From CAYSZB01 sp964435475 (GTDB taxonomy: Bacteria > Chloroflexota > Anaerolineae > Anaerolineales > Anaerolineaceae), in the NCBI GenBank assembly GCA_964435475.1, contig CAYSZB010000011.1:1-46553 (forward strand): DNA of 46,553 nucleotides. The letters run 5' to 3'. Positions 15,211 to 24,581 of the stretch are shown here, one piece after another; position 1 is the first letter of the stretch; every line of letters starts with the position of its first letter. The notes beneath the pieces were generated by a model. That model had not been told where the DNA came from and did not search any database. It saw only the letters and a list, made by a program, of their open reading frames with translations. The translations under genes and the position numbers were made by a program.

Positions 15211-15945
15211 TTAGTTCCCGGAAGTCACCCCAATAATGTAACAGACCAATCCAGCCATCACCACACCAAAAAGAATCCATCCCACGATATTGCGGGTTTT
15301 CTTGTCCTTTTCCATCTCCTCGATTGTGCCACCGAGCACATCCACCCGGCCATCAGCTGTGGAGTTAATGGTCACCGTGTACTTCTTGCGGTTTCCTTCA
15401 CTGCCGTAGATGATCGCCCCGATCCAGAAGGTCACGATCCACATCGCCATCAACCCGGCGGCAACTGGTGCCCGCCGTTCCATGATGGCCGAGTTGAGCA
15501 TCTTTGAGACCATCGAGTAACCATTACGCTGGTAGTCACGGATGATGCTCTCAAAGCGCTCATTGACCTGCGGTGTCTCACTGACCACTGGCGCATTCAG
15601 GTTGCGTCCACAGTAGCGGCATATCGTAGCTTCAGCCCGGATCTCTTCTGCACAGTACGGGCAGCGTTTCATGACAGGCTTTTCATCGGCAGGAATAAAT
15701 GGCGATGGATCCGGCAGGGTTTGCTCCCCACTGCCTTCTGCCGGCGCTACGGTTTCCTTGCTTGCCAAAGGGGTGCTTGCAACCGGGGCATGTTCTACTG
15801 GCAAAGGTGACGCCGCGACCGGTTGTTCGATCCTGACCGGGTTTGGGGAACCATTTTGCCCGATAAAAACCAGCCCTTTTCCACAGTATCTACAGACCGA
15901 TGCAGCGTCTTTGATCTCCGCTCCACAATAAGGACAATTTTTCAT
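15211..15945 (-). CDS. Double zinc-ribbon membrane protein
   Basis: The 244-residue protein starts (ATG 15945, SD GGGAGA) with a zinc ribbon CPYCGAEI..CRYCG (residues 4-21). A Pro/Ala-rich linker and a second ribbon CPYCAEEI..CRYCG follow (about 95-112), then a short soluble region and two membrane helices in the C-terminal third separated by a polar beta-rich segment. The C-terminal half (from FESIIRDYQRNGYSMVSKM) is clearly related to the neighbouring gene, down to the GGT(I/L)E motif and the closing helix. The pair arose by tandem duplication, with the extra ribbon and linker in this copy. Function is unknown; zinc ribbons of this type often mediate protein contacts at the membrane. Confidence 0.75.
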   Translation of the reverse strand: MKNCPYCGAEIKDAASVCRYCGKGLVFIGQNGSPNPVRIEQPVAASPLPVEHAPVASTPLASKETVAPAEGSGEQTLPDPSPFIPADEKPVMKRCPYCAEEIRAEATICRYCGRNLNAPVVSETPQVNERFESIIRDYQRNGYSMVSKMLNSAIMERRAPVAAGLMAMWIVTFWIGAIIYGSEGNRKKYTVTINSTADGRVDVLGGTIEEMEKDKKTRNIVGWILFGVVMAGLVCYIIGVTSGN

Positions 15946-15974
15946 CGCATCTCTCCCTTTCTGATTGTTCCTGG

Positions 15975-16436
15975 TCAATTCCCGGCCAGGCTGGCAATGA
16001 CAGCGATAACAATGATGAAAAGCAGCAGCCCCAATATGATCCATCCCCCGATCTTGGAGCGTTTCTTGGCTTTTTCAAGTTGCTCAAGCGTTCCGCCATA
16101 TTCCTGGACATAGCCATCCAATCCCACCGACAGGGACACATTAAACTTGCCGCGCAGTGATGGGATCAGCATCAACAAAGCCACCGGGAAAAAGATGATG
16201 AACAGCATGATGAAACTTCCCCAGGTGAAAGGTGCAAAGCGTTCCATGATGGCGGAAAGATCAGTGCGTGAAACGATTTTGTAATCATTGTTGACATATT
16301 TTTGGATGACCTCATCCAATTTTCTCTTAAGCTCGGATGTCTCTATTGGTTGTTGTGCATTTAAATTTCGACCACAATAGCGGCATACACTGGCTGTGTC
16401 CTGGATCTCTTCAGCACAAAAAGGACATTTTTTCAT
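15975..16436 (-). CDS. Single zinc-ribbon membrane protein, paralogue of next gene
   Basis: The 153-residue protein has one zinc ribbon, CPFCAEEIQDTASVCRYCG (residues 4-22). A short helix then leads to YVNNDYKIVSRTDLSAIMERFAPF, and two membrane segments flank a polar stretch with GGTLEQLEKAKKRSK. ATG 16436 has a GGAG Shine-Dalgarno. It lies 29 nt upstream of the paralogous double-ribbon gene and is probably co-transcribed with it. The 'NGY/NDY ... VS ... SAIMER.AP' block is shared by both. No enzymatic motif is present and no function is assigned. Confidence 0.75.
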   Translation of the reverse strand: MKKCPFCAEEIQDTASVCRYCGRNLNAQQPIETSELKRKLDEVIQKYVNNDYKIVSRTDLSAIMERFAPFTWGSFIMLFIIFFPVALLMLIPSLRGKFNVSLSVGLDGYVQEYGGTLEQLEKAKKRSKIGGWIILGLLLFIIVIAVIASLAGN

Positions 16437-16799
16437 ATGAACTCCGATCAAATAAAGGTTTAATAATGGTCAATGAACCAACTGGTTAAATGTACGAAAG
16501 TCAATAATTGCTGGACCTCCTTTTTGTCAGGTAAGGTTGCTTGGTTATTAAATTTTGTCAACTGTGAATCTCTGAAACTATTATGACATGAAGCCATAAA
16601 TAATGCAATATTTATTCAGGTTTTCCCCGACTGTTTCGCTGTGTGGGTTCCAACTCATAAAAAATAGGTGCCGGTTGCCATAACCCGGATGACTAACAAT
16701 TATTCCCGGCTGTCATTAAAAAGTTCTCGCTGGTAATCAGACCAGCGAGAACGGATGACGTAAATTTCGTAAAAATTAATCCACTACATCAGACAGTGA
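16437..16799. other. Intergenic region, non-coding
   Basis: About 360 bp between the zinc-ribbon pair and the symporter gene. It holds the symporter terminator (16723-16752). The rest shows no ORF with coding character, no RNA gene and no clear promoter. Confidence 0.6.
16723..16752 (-). terminator. Terminator of the GPH symporter gene
   Basis: A perfect 12-bp stem GTTCTCGCTGGT/ACCAGCGAGAAC with a 6-nt loop is followed on the minus strand by TTTTTAATG. Confidence 0.88.
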
Positions 16800-18242
16800 T
16801 CACTTTTCTGGCTTCACCTCACCCAACGGCTGTTGTGCCAGCATCTCCAGGTAGCGTTCATGTTTTTCCACATGCATTTCCAGGATCTTCGATTTAACCT
16901 CCAGCAGGTACTTGCCTTTCAGGGGATACCAAATCAGGATAAATGAGCCGATCAGCAGTGTGATCCCCGGGATCAAGCCCACCACCGAACGAATGCCAAA
17001 CAGTGCCGAATTGGACTGGTCCAGGAATATTTGGTTATTATTCGCTTCGCGCGTCACAAACCCCGACAATTCCAGCACAAGAGCTGTCAACCAGATGGCG
17101 ATCGACTGGGCTGGCTTGGTGATCAGGGCGTTCGCCCCATAAAAAGCTCCTTCGCGTCGTACCCCTGTGCGCACCTCGTCTTCATCGATCACTTGTCCCA
17201 ATAGCAGGTAGGTGATCGCCTGCATCCCGGACATGCCGAACCCGGTGAACAGGAAACCCAACCACAACAGGTCAACTGGCAGCACCGCCAGGCTGCACAG
17301 CGCCAGGCCCGAAATGACCAGGTAGATCTGCTGAGATTTCAACACTCCCCACCACTTGATCGCCAACCGTGTCAGCGGGACGCCCACCGCCATGGGGATA
17401 AAGATGAAAGCCAACATCATCGTGGCACTGGATTGGGTGACATAATCCGCCATGTAATACACCGCCCCCATCGAAATGGACATCATGAATGTGCCCATGA
17501 AGTTCATCGCCACAAAGATCAAAAAGGATTTGCTGGTCAGGGTGTATTTCAACGATGGCCATAGCGTCAAGGGCTTATCCACAGCGCTGAATTCTTTACG
17601 CTCCTTCACGTTGAGTGTCGTTAAAATGATCAGGAATGCCGCGATCAGGGCGATCGCGATCAGTGCCATCTTCAGCGTCAGCAGGTCACCGCTGCCGCTG
17701 ACTTCCTTGGGTCTGAAAAGATCAGGCAGCACAAAACCCAGCAGGGTCCCGACCAGTCCGAACAGGGTGGATGAAATATTTAATTGAGCGCGTTCGCTGT
17801 CGGATTCGCTGATTTCGGGCATCAAAGCGCCATGCACCAGCCCGATGATTGTGTAGCAGGTATCATATAACAGCATGGTGATCAGCATCCACACAAATTG
17901 CACAACCTGGTCAGCATCAGGCGGTACCAGCCAGACCAGGATGAAGGTGATCGCCAGGAACGGGGCAGTAAAACGCATATACGGGATGCGCCTGCCCAAT
18001 TTTGAGCGTGTGTGGTCGGTAATTTGTCCGAAGAGTGGGTCATTGATCGCATTCCACACTGCATAGATGATCATTGCGATACCGATCCACCTGGAACTCA
18101 TCCCGATGTAATCCTGGTAGAAGATCGTCAGCAGCGCGGCATAAATGCCTGAGATCGTGGCACTGCCCAGCGAAGCCACGCCGTAGAAAAACTTGGTCTT
18201 AAAGGATAATTTGACTGCCTGGAGAGATGAATGTTCGCTCAT
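16800..18242 (-). CDS. GPH family sugar:cation symporter (MelB-like MFS)
   Basis: The 480-residue protein has about twelve membrane helices and the GPH signature in the first cytoplasmic loop: NDPLFGQITDHTRSKLGRR (67-85), whose acidic residues help bind the coupling cation in MelB. The second half contains a long loop with VIDEDEVRTGVRREGAFYG, also typical of the family. ATG 18242 is chosen over GTG 18248 because AAAGGT sits at a better distance. These carriers import glycosides, pentosides or glucuronides with Na+ or H+. Sugar and ion cannot be assigned. It is monocistronic, with a strong terminator. Confidence 0.92.
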   Translation of the reverse strand: MSEHSSLQAVKLSFKTKFFYGVASLGSATISGIYAALLTIFYQDYIGMSSRWIGIAMIIYAVWNAINDPLFGQITDHTRSKLGRRIPYMRFTAPFLAITFILVWLVPPDADQVVQFVWMLITMLLYDTCYTIIGLVHGALMPEISESDSERAQLNISSTLFGLVGTLLGFVLPDLFRPKEVSGSGDLLTLKMALIAIALIAAFLIILTTLNVKERKEFSAVDKPLTLWPSLKYTLTSKSFLIFVAMNFMGTFMMSISMGAVYYMADYVTQSSATMMLAFIFIPMAVGVPLTRLAIKWWGVLKSQQIYLVISGLALCSLAVLPVDLLWLGFLFTGFGMSGMQAITYLLLGQVIDEDEVRTGVRREGAFYGANALITKPAQSIAIWLTALVLELSGFVTREANNNQIFLDQSNSALFGIRSVVGLIPGITLLIGSFILIWYPLKGKYLLEVKSKILEMHVEKHERYLEMLAQQPLGEVKPEK

Positions 18243-18365
18243 GTGCACCTTTCAATCCTGCTTTTCCGGTTAACATGTTAATTTTACCTGAAGTGCACCA
18301 ATTCAACGTGCTTTTGCTAATCAGGATACAATTAACCAGCCAAATTCATGTCTTTTGGAGCCCGA

Positions 18366-18767
18366 ATGCAGAAATATCTCAAGTTGCTCGATTTTCGCAA
18401 GACCAGGTACGCCTGGCTTTTCCTCGCTATGCTGGCTAATGTTGCCTGGGTTATATCATTCCTGCGAATACTTGAAAAATCCTACCTGACCAGTAGTGGT
18501 TGGGCATCCGGGTCAGATGTTGCCATGCTGCTGGGTGTTTTCCTGGGCGGGGTGTTCATCGCATTCATCATCACCCTGCTTGCCAAAGATGGTCGCGGAC
18601 CCACCTATGGCATCTATGGCGGGCTGGCAGGCCTGGTCACTGTGGTCATCCTCGTCTTTTCTTCACCTCTGCTTGCCGGGCTGGTAGGCCTGACCTCTCT
18701 GCTGGGCGGTTTCAATGGCGGTACACTGGCTGAAGGCCTTCGCTTTAGCCGGCAAAATAAGAAATGA
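18366..18767 (+). CDS. Small integral membrane protein (133 aa)
   Basis: The hydrophobic protein has four likely membrane helices (about residues 15-35, 50-72, 78-96 and 98-118) and a basic C-terminus (RFSRQNKK). ATG 18366 is preceded by TTTGGAG at proper distance; the ATG at 18348 would lie before that ribosome binding site. It is divergently oriented from the symporter gene, with about 120 bp between. No family was recognised. Confidence 0.65.
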   Translation: MQKYLKLLDFRKTRYAWLFLAMLANVAWVISFLRILEKSYLTSSGWASGSDVAMLLGVFLGGVFIAFIITLLAKDGRGPTYGIYGGLAGLVTVVILVFSSPLLAGLVGLTSLLGGFNGGTLAEGLRFSRQNKK

Positions 18768-18795
18768 TCAGGGGATGATTCCCAAAATTTAAACA

Positions 18796-18836
18796 ATTCG
18801 ATCCATTCATCAAATTCTTACACGAATGGATCGAAT
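18796..18836. terminator. Inverted repeat between convergent genes, probable terminator
   Basis: A perfect 13-bp inverted repeat (ATTCGATCCATTC at 18796-18808, complement at 18824-18836) lies between two convergent stop codons. Flanking U-tracts are weak, but the position supports bidirectional termination. Confidence 0.55.
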
Positions 18837-18854
18837 AATTCTTGTGTCTGCAAA

Positions 18855-19925
18855 TTACTGTTGATCGATCATTCCATAACGTTTTAAGGCAGTATTGAGG
18901 ATCATGTTGACCAATTCTGTGTGCTCGATCCCATCGGCAGCTCCCTCGATCACCAGGTCAGAGATTACCGGTGACAGACCAGGCAGGGGGTTGATCTCCA
19001 GGATGTAGGGCTTCCAATCGTTATTGGCATCCAGGCGGAAGTCCACCCGTGCGACATCCAGCGTGCCGGTCACACGGAAGACCGCCGCTGCCAGCCAGTT
19101 GAGTTCATCGATCATGTCATCATCCAGCGGTGCCGGGCAGAGATACGTCAGCTCCGCCGCCAGTGCAGTCTTCAAGCGGTTAGCATACACGCCATCTGTC
19201 TCCAGGTAAGGCTTCAGATCCACTTCCATGGCAGGTAAAAATCGTAAACCAGCCTGGATGCGGGGAGCATCTTCGTTGTGGGGTATTCGCCTGGCAACCG
19301 GGCCGATCAGGTTGCCAACCATGCCCACTGTGATCTCACGACCTTCAATAAACTTTTCAACCAGCGCTGGTTCGTGGTAGCGGTCAAGAATATATGAGAT
19401 CTGGTTTCGTAACTGTGTATCGTTGTGTACGATGGATTCATAGCTGATCCCCATGCCGGTGCCTTCCCGGCTGGGTTTTACGAACAGGGGATAGCTCATT
19501 TCCTCATCGAGCGGTTCATCCACCCGCTCAAATGCCTGGAATGCTGGCGTCGGCAGTCCATGCCACCTCAGAACACGCTTGGTCATCGGTTTATCCAGCG
19601 CAAGCGCCAGCGAAAGAATCTTGGAACCGGTGTAGGGAATGCGTAAAAGTTCGAGGATCGCGGGGATCTGTGCCTCTCGCGAATCCCCAAAATGCCCCTC
19701 GCAGATATTGAAACAGATATCCGGTTTGTACTTGCGCACCGTATCCACCAGGGTGACATCCCCTTCCAGGAATTCGCTCTCATGTCCACCAGCCTGGATG
19801 GCATCGCACAGGGCGAGCACCGTGCTTTCAGAATCCAGGTCATCCCAGTGATCCTTGGTCATACCCTCAAAATATGGCGCATTTTTCTTTAAATTCGCCA
19901 GCACTGCCACACGAAATTTTTTCAT
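18855..19925 (-). CDS. ATP-grasp ligase, D-alanine--D-alanine ligase-like
   Basis: The product from ATG 19925 is 356 residues. The 84 codons upstream in frame look non-coding, and the family N-terminus is MKKFRVAVLANL. The three-part ATP-grasp layout is visible: a Rossmann-like N-domain with DICFNICEGHFGDSREAQIPAILELLRIPYTGS (the Ddl serine/glutamate region), ATP-binding YPLFVKPSREGTGMGIS, VEKFIEGREITVGMVGN, and near the end ARVDFRLDANNDWKPYILEINPLPGLSP with metal ligands Asp/Glu/Asn. Such proteins are usually annotated as Ddl and could act in peptidoglycan synthesis. However, the loop residues fixing D-Ala specificity differ from DdlB as far as can be judged, and no mur genes are near. A different carboxylate-amine ligation is possible. 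Confidence 0.82.
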   Translation of the reverse strand: MKKFRVAVLANLKKNAPYFEGMTKDHWDDLDSESTVLALCDAIQAGGHESEFLEGDVTLVDTVRKYKPDICFNICEGHFGDSREAQIPAILELLRIPYTGSKILSLALALDKPMTKRVLRWHGLPTPAFQAFERVDEPLDEEMSYPLFVKPSREGTGMGISYESIVHNDTQLRNQISYILDRYHEPALVEKFIEGREITVGMVGNLIGPVARRIPHNEDAPRIQAGLRFLPAMEVDLKPYLETDGVYANRLKTALAAELTYLCPAPLDDDMIDELNWLAAAVFRVTGTLDVARVDFRLDANNDWKPYILEINPLPGLSPVISDLVIEGAADGIEHTELVNMILNTALKRYGMIDQQ

Positions 19926-20145
19926 GTTTTCTTGACTCCACAGGTTCGATAATAACAAACGCATAAAATTATAGCAGTTTGCTGCCCTGAGTAAAGGAAT
20001 CTGCCAAAACACAATCCAGGCTATAGCAATCTCCCCCTTTCCGTCCTCGCAAGCCCCTGTATTGCGCCTGCCAAATAATATAAAAATATAAAAAGGGGGT
20101 GTGGAGATCTGGTTCAAACTAATATTGTTTACACCTATTAAGAAA

Positions 20146-20173
20146 AACCAGGGAGAAAATTCTCTCCCTGGTT
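20146..20173 (-). terminator. Terminator of the UMF1-type MFS gene
   Basis: An 11-bp stem (20146-20156 with 20163-20173) is followed on the minus strand by TTTTTCTT. Confidence 0.85.
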
Positions 20174-20200
20174 TCAACTCTTTAGCTTCGGTTGGTTATA

Positions 20201-21511
20201 TCACTCAAGCGTGATCATCTTGGCATCTTCTGCCTCAGCCTGCTGAATCCCGCGCTCAATATTGACCCGGCTCAACATGATGATCCCAGCGATAAAGAAT
20301 ATCACCAGCGAAATGATTGCCAGTTTGCCATTCCCGGTTAACTGGGTGATGACGCTGAACAGCAGCGGGCCGATGACCGTATTGAATTTTTCCGCCACAC
20401 TGAAAAAGCCGTAGAATTCGGCCGTCTTGCTCTTGGGCATTAACTGGCCCACCAGCGAGCGGCTCAACGCCTGGCTGCCGCCCTGCACCATGGCAACCCC
20501 GAATCCCAACAGCAGGAAATGCCACTCTTTACTCATGAAATATCCCACGATGGCGATCGCGGTATAGACTAAAAGGCTCAAGACGATCGATCGTTTCACC
20601 CCCAACTTTTTTGAGATTTTCCCAAAAAGCAATGCAAATGGTGCCGCCACGAACTGCACCATCAACAACGTACCGATCAGGATCATCGTCCCGAAACCCA
20701 GGTCTGTTCCAAATGCCACTGCCATGGTGATGATCGTCCCGATGCCGTTTGAATACACCAGGAAGGTCAGCAGGAACCAGAAGAGATCTTGGAATTTTCG
20801 AATGTTCCTGATCGCCTTGAAAAAGCGGGTAAAACCCACAGTCAGCACGTTCTGCCCTACCTCGTGTTCCTCCGCCCGACGGGCAGGCTCCTTGACGTGC
20901 TTAAAGAGCGGAATCGAGAACAAAGCCCACCATAAGGCAACCGATGCCATGCTTAAGCGCATCATCAGTTTGGTGGCTTCGACTTCTGCCATTCCCGGCA
21001 GTAATTTCGGGCCAATAAAGATCATCGCCACGTTGATCAACAGCAGCAAGCCTCCGCCGATATAGCCCATGGCATAACCGCGTGAGGATACCTGGTCGAT
21101 CTCATCCTCATGGGTTATGTGTGGCAAAAGAGCATCATAAAATACCAGTGAACCGGCAAAACCCACCGTTCCCAGGATGTAAAGGATGCATGCCAGCAGC
21201 CAGTCACCGGGTTGGTCGACCAGGAAGAGCAGGGCTGTGCTGATCACGCCCAAAGCGATGAAAACAGCCATGAATTTTTTCTTGGAACCACGAAAATCGG
21301 CGATCGCCCCCAACACCGGGCTGATGATCGCTGCGATCAGGCTGCCGATCGCCACGGTATATCCCCACAGTGCCAGTGAACGCCCACTGGCAATGTATGC
21401 CCCAAAGTAATTGGGCAGGATGGAACCCATGATGGTCGTGGCAAAGCTCGAGTTTGCCCAATCATACATCGTCCAGGCTGTGATGGCTTTTTTATGCAAT
21501 TTTGCTTCCAT
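20201..21511 (-). CDS. MFS transporter, UMF1/Atg22-like
   Basis: The 436-residue protein has twelve predicted helices. The N-terminal signature AITAWTMYDWANSSFATTIMG (9-29) is the hallmark of the UMF1/Atg22 branch of the major facilitator superfamily. A long central loop with positive charges separates two six-helix halves. The second half contains VQGGSQALSRSLVGQLMPKSKTAEFYGFFSVAEK, also typical. Eukaryotic Atg22 exports amino acids from the vacuole; bacterial members are mostly uncharacterised. An AGGAG Shine-Dalgarno and a good promoter (21541-21569) sit upstream, divergent from uvrA. Confidence 0.9.
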   Translation of the reverse strand: MEAKLHKKAITAWTMYDWANSSFATTIMGSILPNYFGAYIASGRSLALWGYTVAIGSLIAAIISPVLGAIADFRGSKKKFMAVFIALGVISTALLFLVDQPGDWLLACILYILGTVGFAGSLVFYDALLPHITHEDEIDQVSSRGYAMGYIGGGLLLLINVAMIFIGPKLLPGMAEVEATKLMMRLSMASVALWWALFSIPLFKHVKEPARRAEEHEVGQNVLTVGFTRFFKAIRNIRKFQDLFWFLLTFLVYSNGIGTIITMAVAFGTDLGFGTMILIGTLLMVQFVAAPFALLFGKISKKLGVKRSIVLSLLVYTAIAIVGYFMSKEWHFLLLGFGVAMVQGGSQALSRSLVGQLMPKSKTAEFYGFFSVAEKFNTVIGPLLFSVITQLTGNGKLAIISLVIFFIAGIIMLSRVNIERGIQQAEAEDAKMITLE

Positions 21512-21540
21512 TAACCTCTCCTTAACCAGTAATATTTATT

Positions 21541-21569
21541 ATTATACGTGAACTTTCCAGGCATGACAG
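21541..21569 (-). promoter_or_regulatory. Promoter of the UMF1-type MFS gene
   Basis: On the minus strand, -35 CTGTCA (21564-21569), a 17-bp spacer and -10 TATAAT (21541-21546) lie about 30 nt before the start codon. Confidence 0.6.
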
Positions 21570-21639
21570 GCTTTCCATGCAATTCCCGAGTAAAAGCATT
21601 ATGCTGCATATATGCTTAAAAATATGCCAAAAACAAGGC

Positions 21640-21648
21640 TGGTATAAT
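21640..21648 (+). promoter_or_regulatory. Extended -10 promoter of uvrA
   Basis: TGGTATAAT (TG at 21640-21641, TATAAT 21643-21648) is a full extended -10 element 41 nt before the uvrA start. No -35 consensus and no recognisable LexA-type box were found nearby. Confidence 0.55.
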
Positions 21649-21689
21649 TTAAGATTGCATGTAAATAACCGGAAACAAGGACCAGATAT

Positions 21690-24581
21690 ATGCCACAAGA
21701 AAATCTGCGTGTGGTTGGCGCACGTGAACACAATTTAAAGAATATTACTGTCGAAATTCCACGCGACAAACTGGTGGTCATCACCGGTCTTTCCGGTTCC
21801 GGCAAGAGTTCCCTGGCATTTGACACTATTTTTGCTGAGGGGCAGCGCCGCTATGTCGAGTCACTCTCCGCCTATGCCCGCCAATTCCTCGGTCAGATGG
21901 ACAAACCCGATGTCGATTCGATAGAAGGTCTCTCACCAGCTGTCTCTATCGATCAAAAATCAACCTCCCATAATCCACGCTCTACCGTCGGCACGGTAAC
22001 CGAAATATATGATTATTTGCGTTTGCTTTATGCGCGTGTGGGCATCCCCCACTGCCCTGTCTGCGGCAGGGTCGTGCAAAAACAATCTGCCCAGGAGATC
22101 GTCGAAACCATTCATGCCTTGCCACCAGATTCCCGCTTGCTGATCCTGGCACCCATCGTCCGCGACCGAAAAGGCACTTACCAGGCAGTTTTTGAAGAGA
22201 TTCAAAAGGCAGGTTTTGTCCGTGTCCGTGTGGATGGCACGGTCTTCTCTCTTGAAGAGCAATTTGATCTCGACCGCTATAAAAAGCATACCATCGAAGC
22301 AGTTGTAGACCGCATTATCTTAAGCCAGCCCGAAACAGCGGATGATGAAAAAGCTTTGCTTTCACGCTTGACCGACTCGGTCGAAACCGCGCTGAAAGTA
22401 GGTGACGGTTATGTAACAGTGCAGGATCTGAGCAAAGATCCACCTGAAGATATCCTTTTTTCGGAACACCTTGCCTGCCCGGAGCACGGTAGCATCCTGA
22501 CCGAGATCGAACCGCGCACTTTTTCGTTCAATACTCCCCATGGTGCCTGCCCGGCCTGCCAGGGCTTGGGTAGCCGGCAGGAGATCGATCCCTACCTGCT
22601 GATCCCTGACCGCAGTGAATCTCTGAGGAATGGTGCCATCGTTGCCTTGGAATGGGCTGGCCCACGGGAGGATGGCGGTTATTACTGGCAGATGCTGGAA
22701 GCGGTTGCCAGGAAGTATGACATCGACCTGGATGCACCGGTCGAATCGATCCCTGAGGAAAAACTAAATCATATTCTCTATGGCACCAACGGTCACGAAT
22801 TGACTGTCAATTTCGTAGGACGGAATGGCAGGCATAGCTCATTCCAGTCTTCTTTCGAAGGTGTGATCACCAACCTCATGCGCCGTTATCGTGATACCAA
22901 CTCCGAGTATATCCGCGCCAAGATCGCCGAGTTCATGGGCGACAAGGTCTGCCCGGTATGCGAAGGTAAACGGCTGCGCAAGGAAGCCATGGCGATCACC
23001 ATTGAAGGCAGGAACATCGTCGAGGTCACAGAATGGCCTGTTAATCGTACCTTGCAGTGGGTTGATCTTTTGTATGGTGAGAACTCTCCCCTTACCAAAA
23101 GCCAGTTGATTATCGCTGATCGCATTCTTAAAGAGATCCAATCACGTCTCGGTTTCCTGGTCAATGTCGGTCTGGACTACCTGACTCTCCAGCGCTCCGC
23201 CAGTTCTCTTTCTGGTGGTGAAGCCCAGCGCATCCGCCTGGCAACCCAGGTGGGATCACGCCTGACCGGTGTCTTGTACGTTCTCGATGAGCCCTCGATC
23301 GGGCTGCACCCCCGCGACAATGATCGCCTGCTCACCACCCTCAAGGGTTTGCGTGACCTGGGCAATACCGTCCTGGTCGTGGAACATGACGAAGAAACCA
23401 TCCGTACAGCCGACTGGATCGTAGACCTTGGCCCGGGGGCGGGTGAACATGGCGGTTACATCGTCGCCCAAGGTACCCTGCAGGATATCCTGGCAAGCCC
23501 TGACTCCCTGACCGGGGCATACATCTCCGGCAGCAAATTTGTACCCACCCCCTCTCAGCGTCGTCCGGGAAGTGGCAAGAAGGTCACCATTGTCAATGCC
23601 ACCGCCAACAACCTTAAAAATTTGACAATTGACATCCCCCTCGGCAAGTTTGTCTGCATCACTGGTGTTTCGGGATCTGGCAAGTCCACCCTGCTGGTCG
23701 ATGTGTTGTATAACACCCTTGCCCGCCAGTTTCATGGGGCGCACACCCAACCTGGAGAACACGAGAATATCCTGGGCACTGAAGCCCTGGATAAGATCAT
23801 CAATATCGATCAATCCCCGATCGGTCGCACCCCGCGCTCCAACCCCGGCACATACATTGGCGTCTTCGATGAGATCCGTAACCTGTATGCCGAGCTGCCT
23901 GATTCTAAAATGCGCGGTTACACCAAGGGCCGCTTCTCTTTCAACATCAAGGGTGGTCGCTGTGAAGCCTGCCAGGGACAGGGACAGACCCGCATCGAAA
24001 TGCAGTTCCTCCCGGATGTTTATGTACCCTGCGACGTCTGCCATGGCACCCGCTATAACCGCGAAACCCTCCAGGTGCGTTTCAAAGACAAAAACATCGC
24101 CGAAGTACTGGATCTGACCATCGATGCTGCCCTGGAATTCTTTTCAGCCTTTCCCAAGATTGTGCGCCGCCTTGAAACATTAGTAAACGTAGGTCTGGGC
24201 TACATTCGCATCGGGCAGCCCGCCACCACGCTCTCAGGTGGCGAAGCTCAAAGGGTCAAACTTTCCAAGGAACTTTCCCGCCGTGCAACCGGCAGCACAC
24301 TTTATGTATTGGACGAACCATCTGTTGGTTTGCATGCCGCCGATGTCCACAGACTGATCGATGTCCTGCAATCCCTCGTCGATGCCGGGAATACCGTCTT
24401 GATAATCGAGCACAATCTGGATATTATCAAAGTATCGGACTGGATCATTGACCTGGGTCCCGAAGGTGGTGACCGCGGTGGAGAATTGGTCGCGCAGGGT
24501 ACACCGGAAGAGATCTGCCAGGACGCTAACTCTTTCACCGGTCAGTTCATGAAACAGATGCTGGATTGCGAAAAAGGCTAA
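21690..24581 (+). CDS. uvrA: Excinuclease ABC subunit UvrA
   Basis: Full-length 963-residue UvrA, the DNA-damage sensor of nucleotide excision repair. Walker A motifs are GLSGSGKS (33-40) and GVSGSGKS (659-666). Both ABC signatures (SSLSGGEAQRIRLATQ and TTLSGGEAQRVKLSKE), both Walker B (LYVLDEPS) and the UvrB-contact and insertion domains are present. Zinc sites: CPVCG early in domain I, a site in the insertion with C263/H266 and C287/C290 (CPEH instead of the usual CPxC), and the C-terminal CEACQGQG...CDVCHG finger. The Cys-to-His change still allows zinc binding. The gene is monocistronic and divergent from the MFS gene. Confidence 0.98.
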   Translation: MPQENLRVVGAREHNLKNITVEIPRDKLVVITGLSGSGKSSLAFDTIFAEGQRRYVESLSAYARQFLGQMDKPDVDSIEGLSPAVSIDQKSTSHNPRSTVGTVTEIYDYLRLLYARVGIPHCPVCGRVVQKQSAQEIVETIHALPPDSRLLILAPIVRDRKGTYQAVFEEIQKAGFVRVRVDGTVFSLEEQFDLDRYKKHTIEAVVDRIILSQPETADDEKALLSRLTDSVETALKVGDGYVTVQDLSKDPPEDILFSEHLACPEHGSILTEIEPRTFSFNTPHGACPACQGLGSRQEIDPYLLIPDRSESLRNGAIVALEWAGPREDGGYYWQMLEAVARKYDIDLDAPVESIPEEKLNHILYGTNGHELTVNFVGRNGRHSSFQSSFEGVITNLMRRYRDTNSEYIRAKIAEFMGDKVCPVCEGKRLRKEAMAITIEGRNIVEVTEWPVNRTLQWVDLLYGENSPLTKSQLIIADRILKEIQSRLGFLVNVGLDYLTLQRSASSLSGGEAQRIRLATQVGSRLTGVLYVLDEPSIGLHPRDNDRLLTTLKGLRDLGNTVLVVEHDEETIRTADWIVDLGPGAGEHGGYIVAQGTLQDILASPDSLTGAYISGSKFVPTPSQRRPGSGKKVTIVNATANNLKNLTIDIPLGKFVCITGVSGSGKSTLLVDVLYNTLARQFHGAHTQPGEHENILGTEALDKIINIDQSPIGRTPRSNPGTYIGVFDEIRNLYAELPDSKMRGYTKGRFSFNIKGGRCEACQGQGQTRIEMQFLPDVYVPCDVCHGTRYNRETLQVRFKDKNIAEVLDLTIDAALEFFSAFPKIVRRLETLVNVGLGYIRIGQPATTLSGGEAQRVKLSKELSRRATGSTLYVLDEPSVGLHAADVHRLIDVLQSLVDAGNTVLIIEHNLDIIKVSDWIIDLGPEGGDRGGELVAQGTPEEICQDANSFTGQFMKQMLDCEKG

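Noticed and set aside
21570..21689. Possible SOS (LexA) box upstream of uvrA
   Set aside because: No GAAC-N4-GTTC or CTGT-N8-ACAG-like site could be found; only an extended -10 element is visible.
23256..24044. 262-codon reverse frame inside uvrA
   Set aside because: Antisense to highly conserved UvrA sequence. It has no recognisable domain and is explained by codon bias of the real gene.
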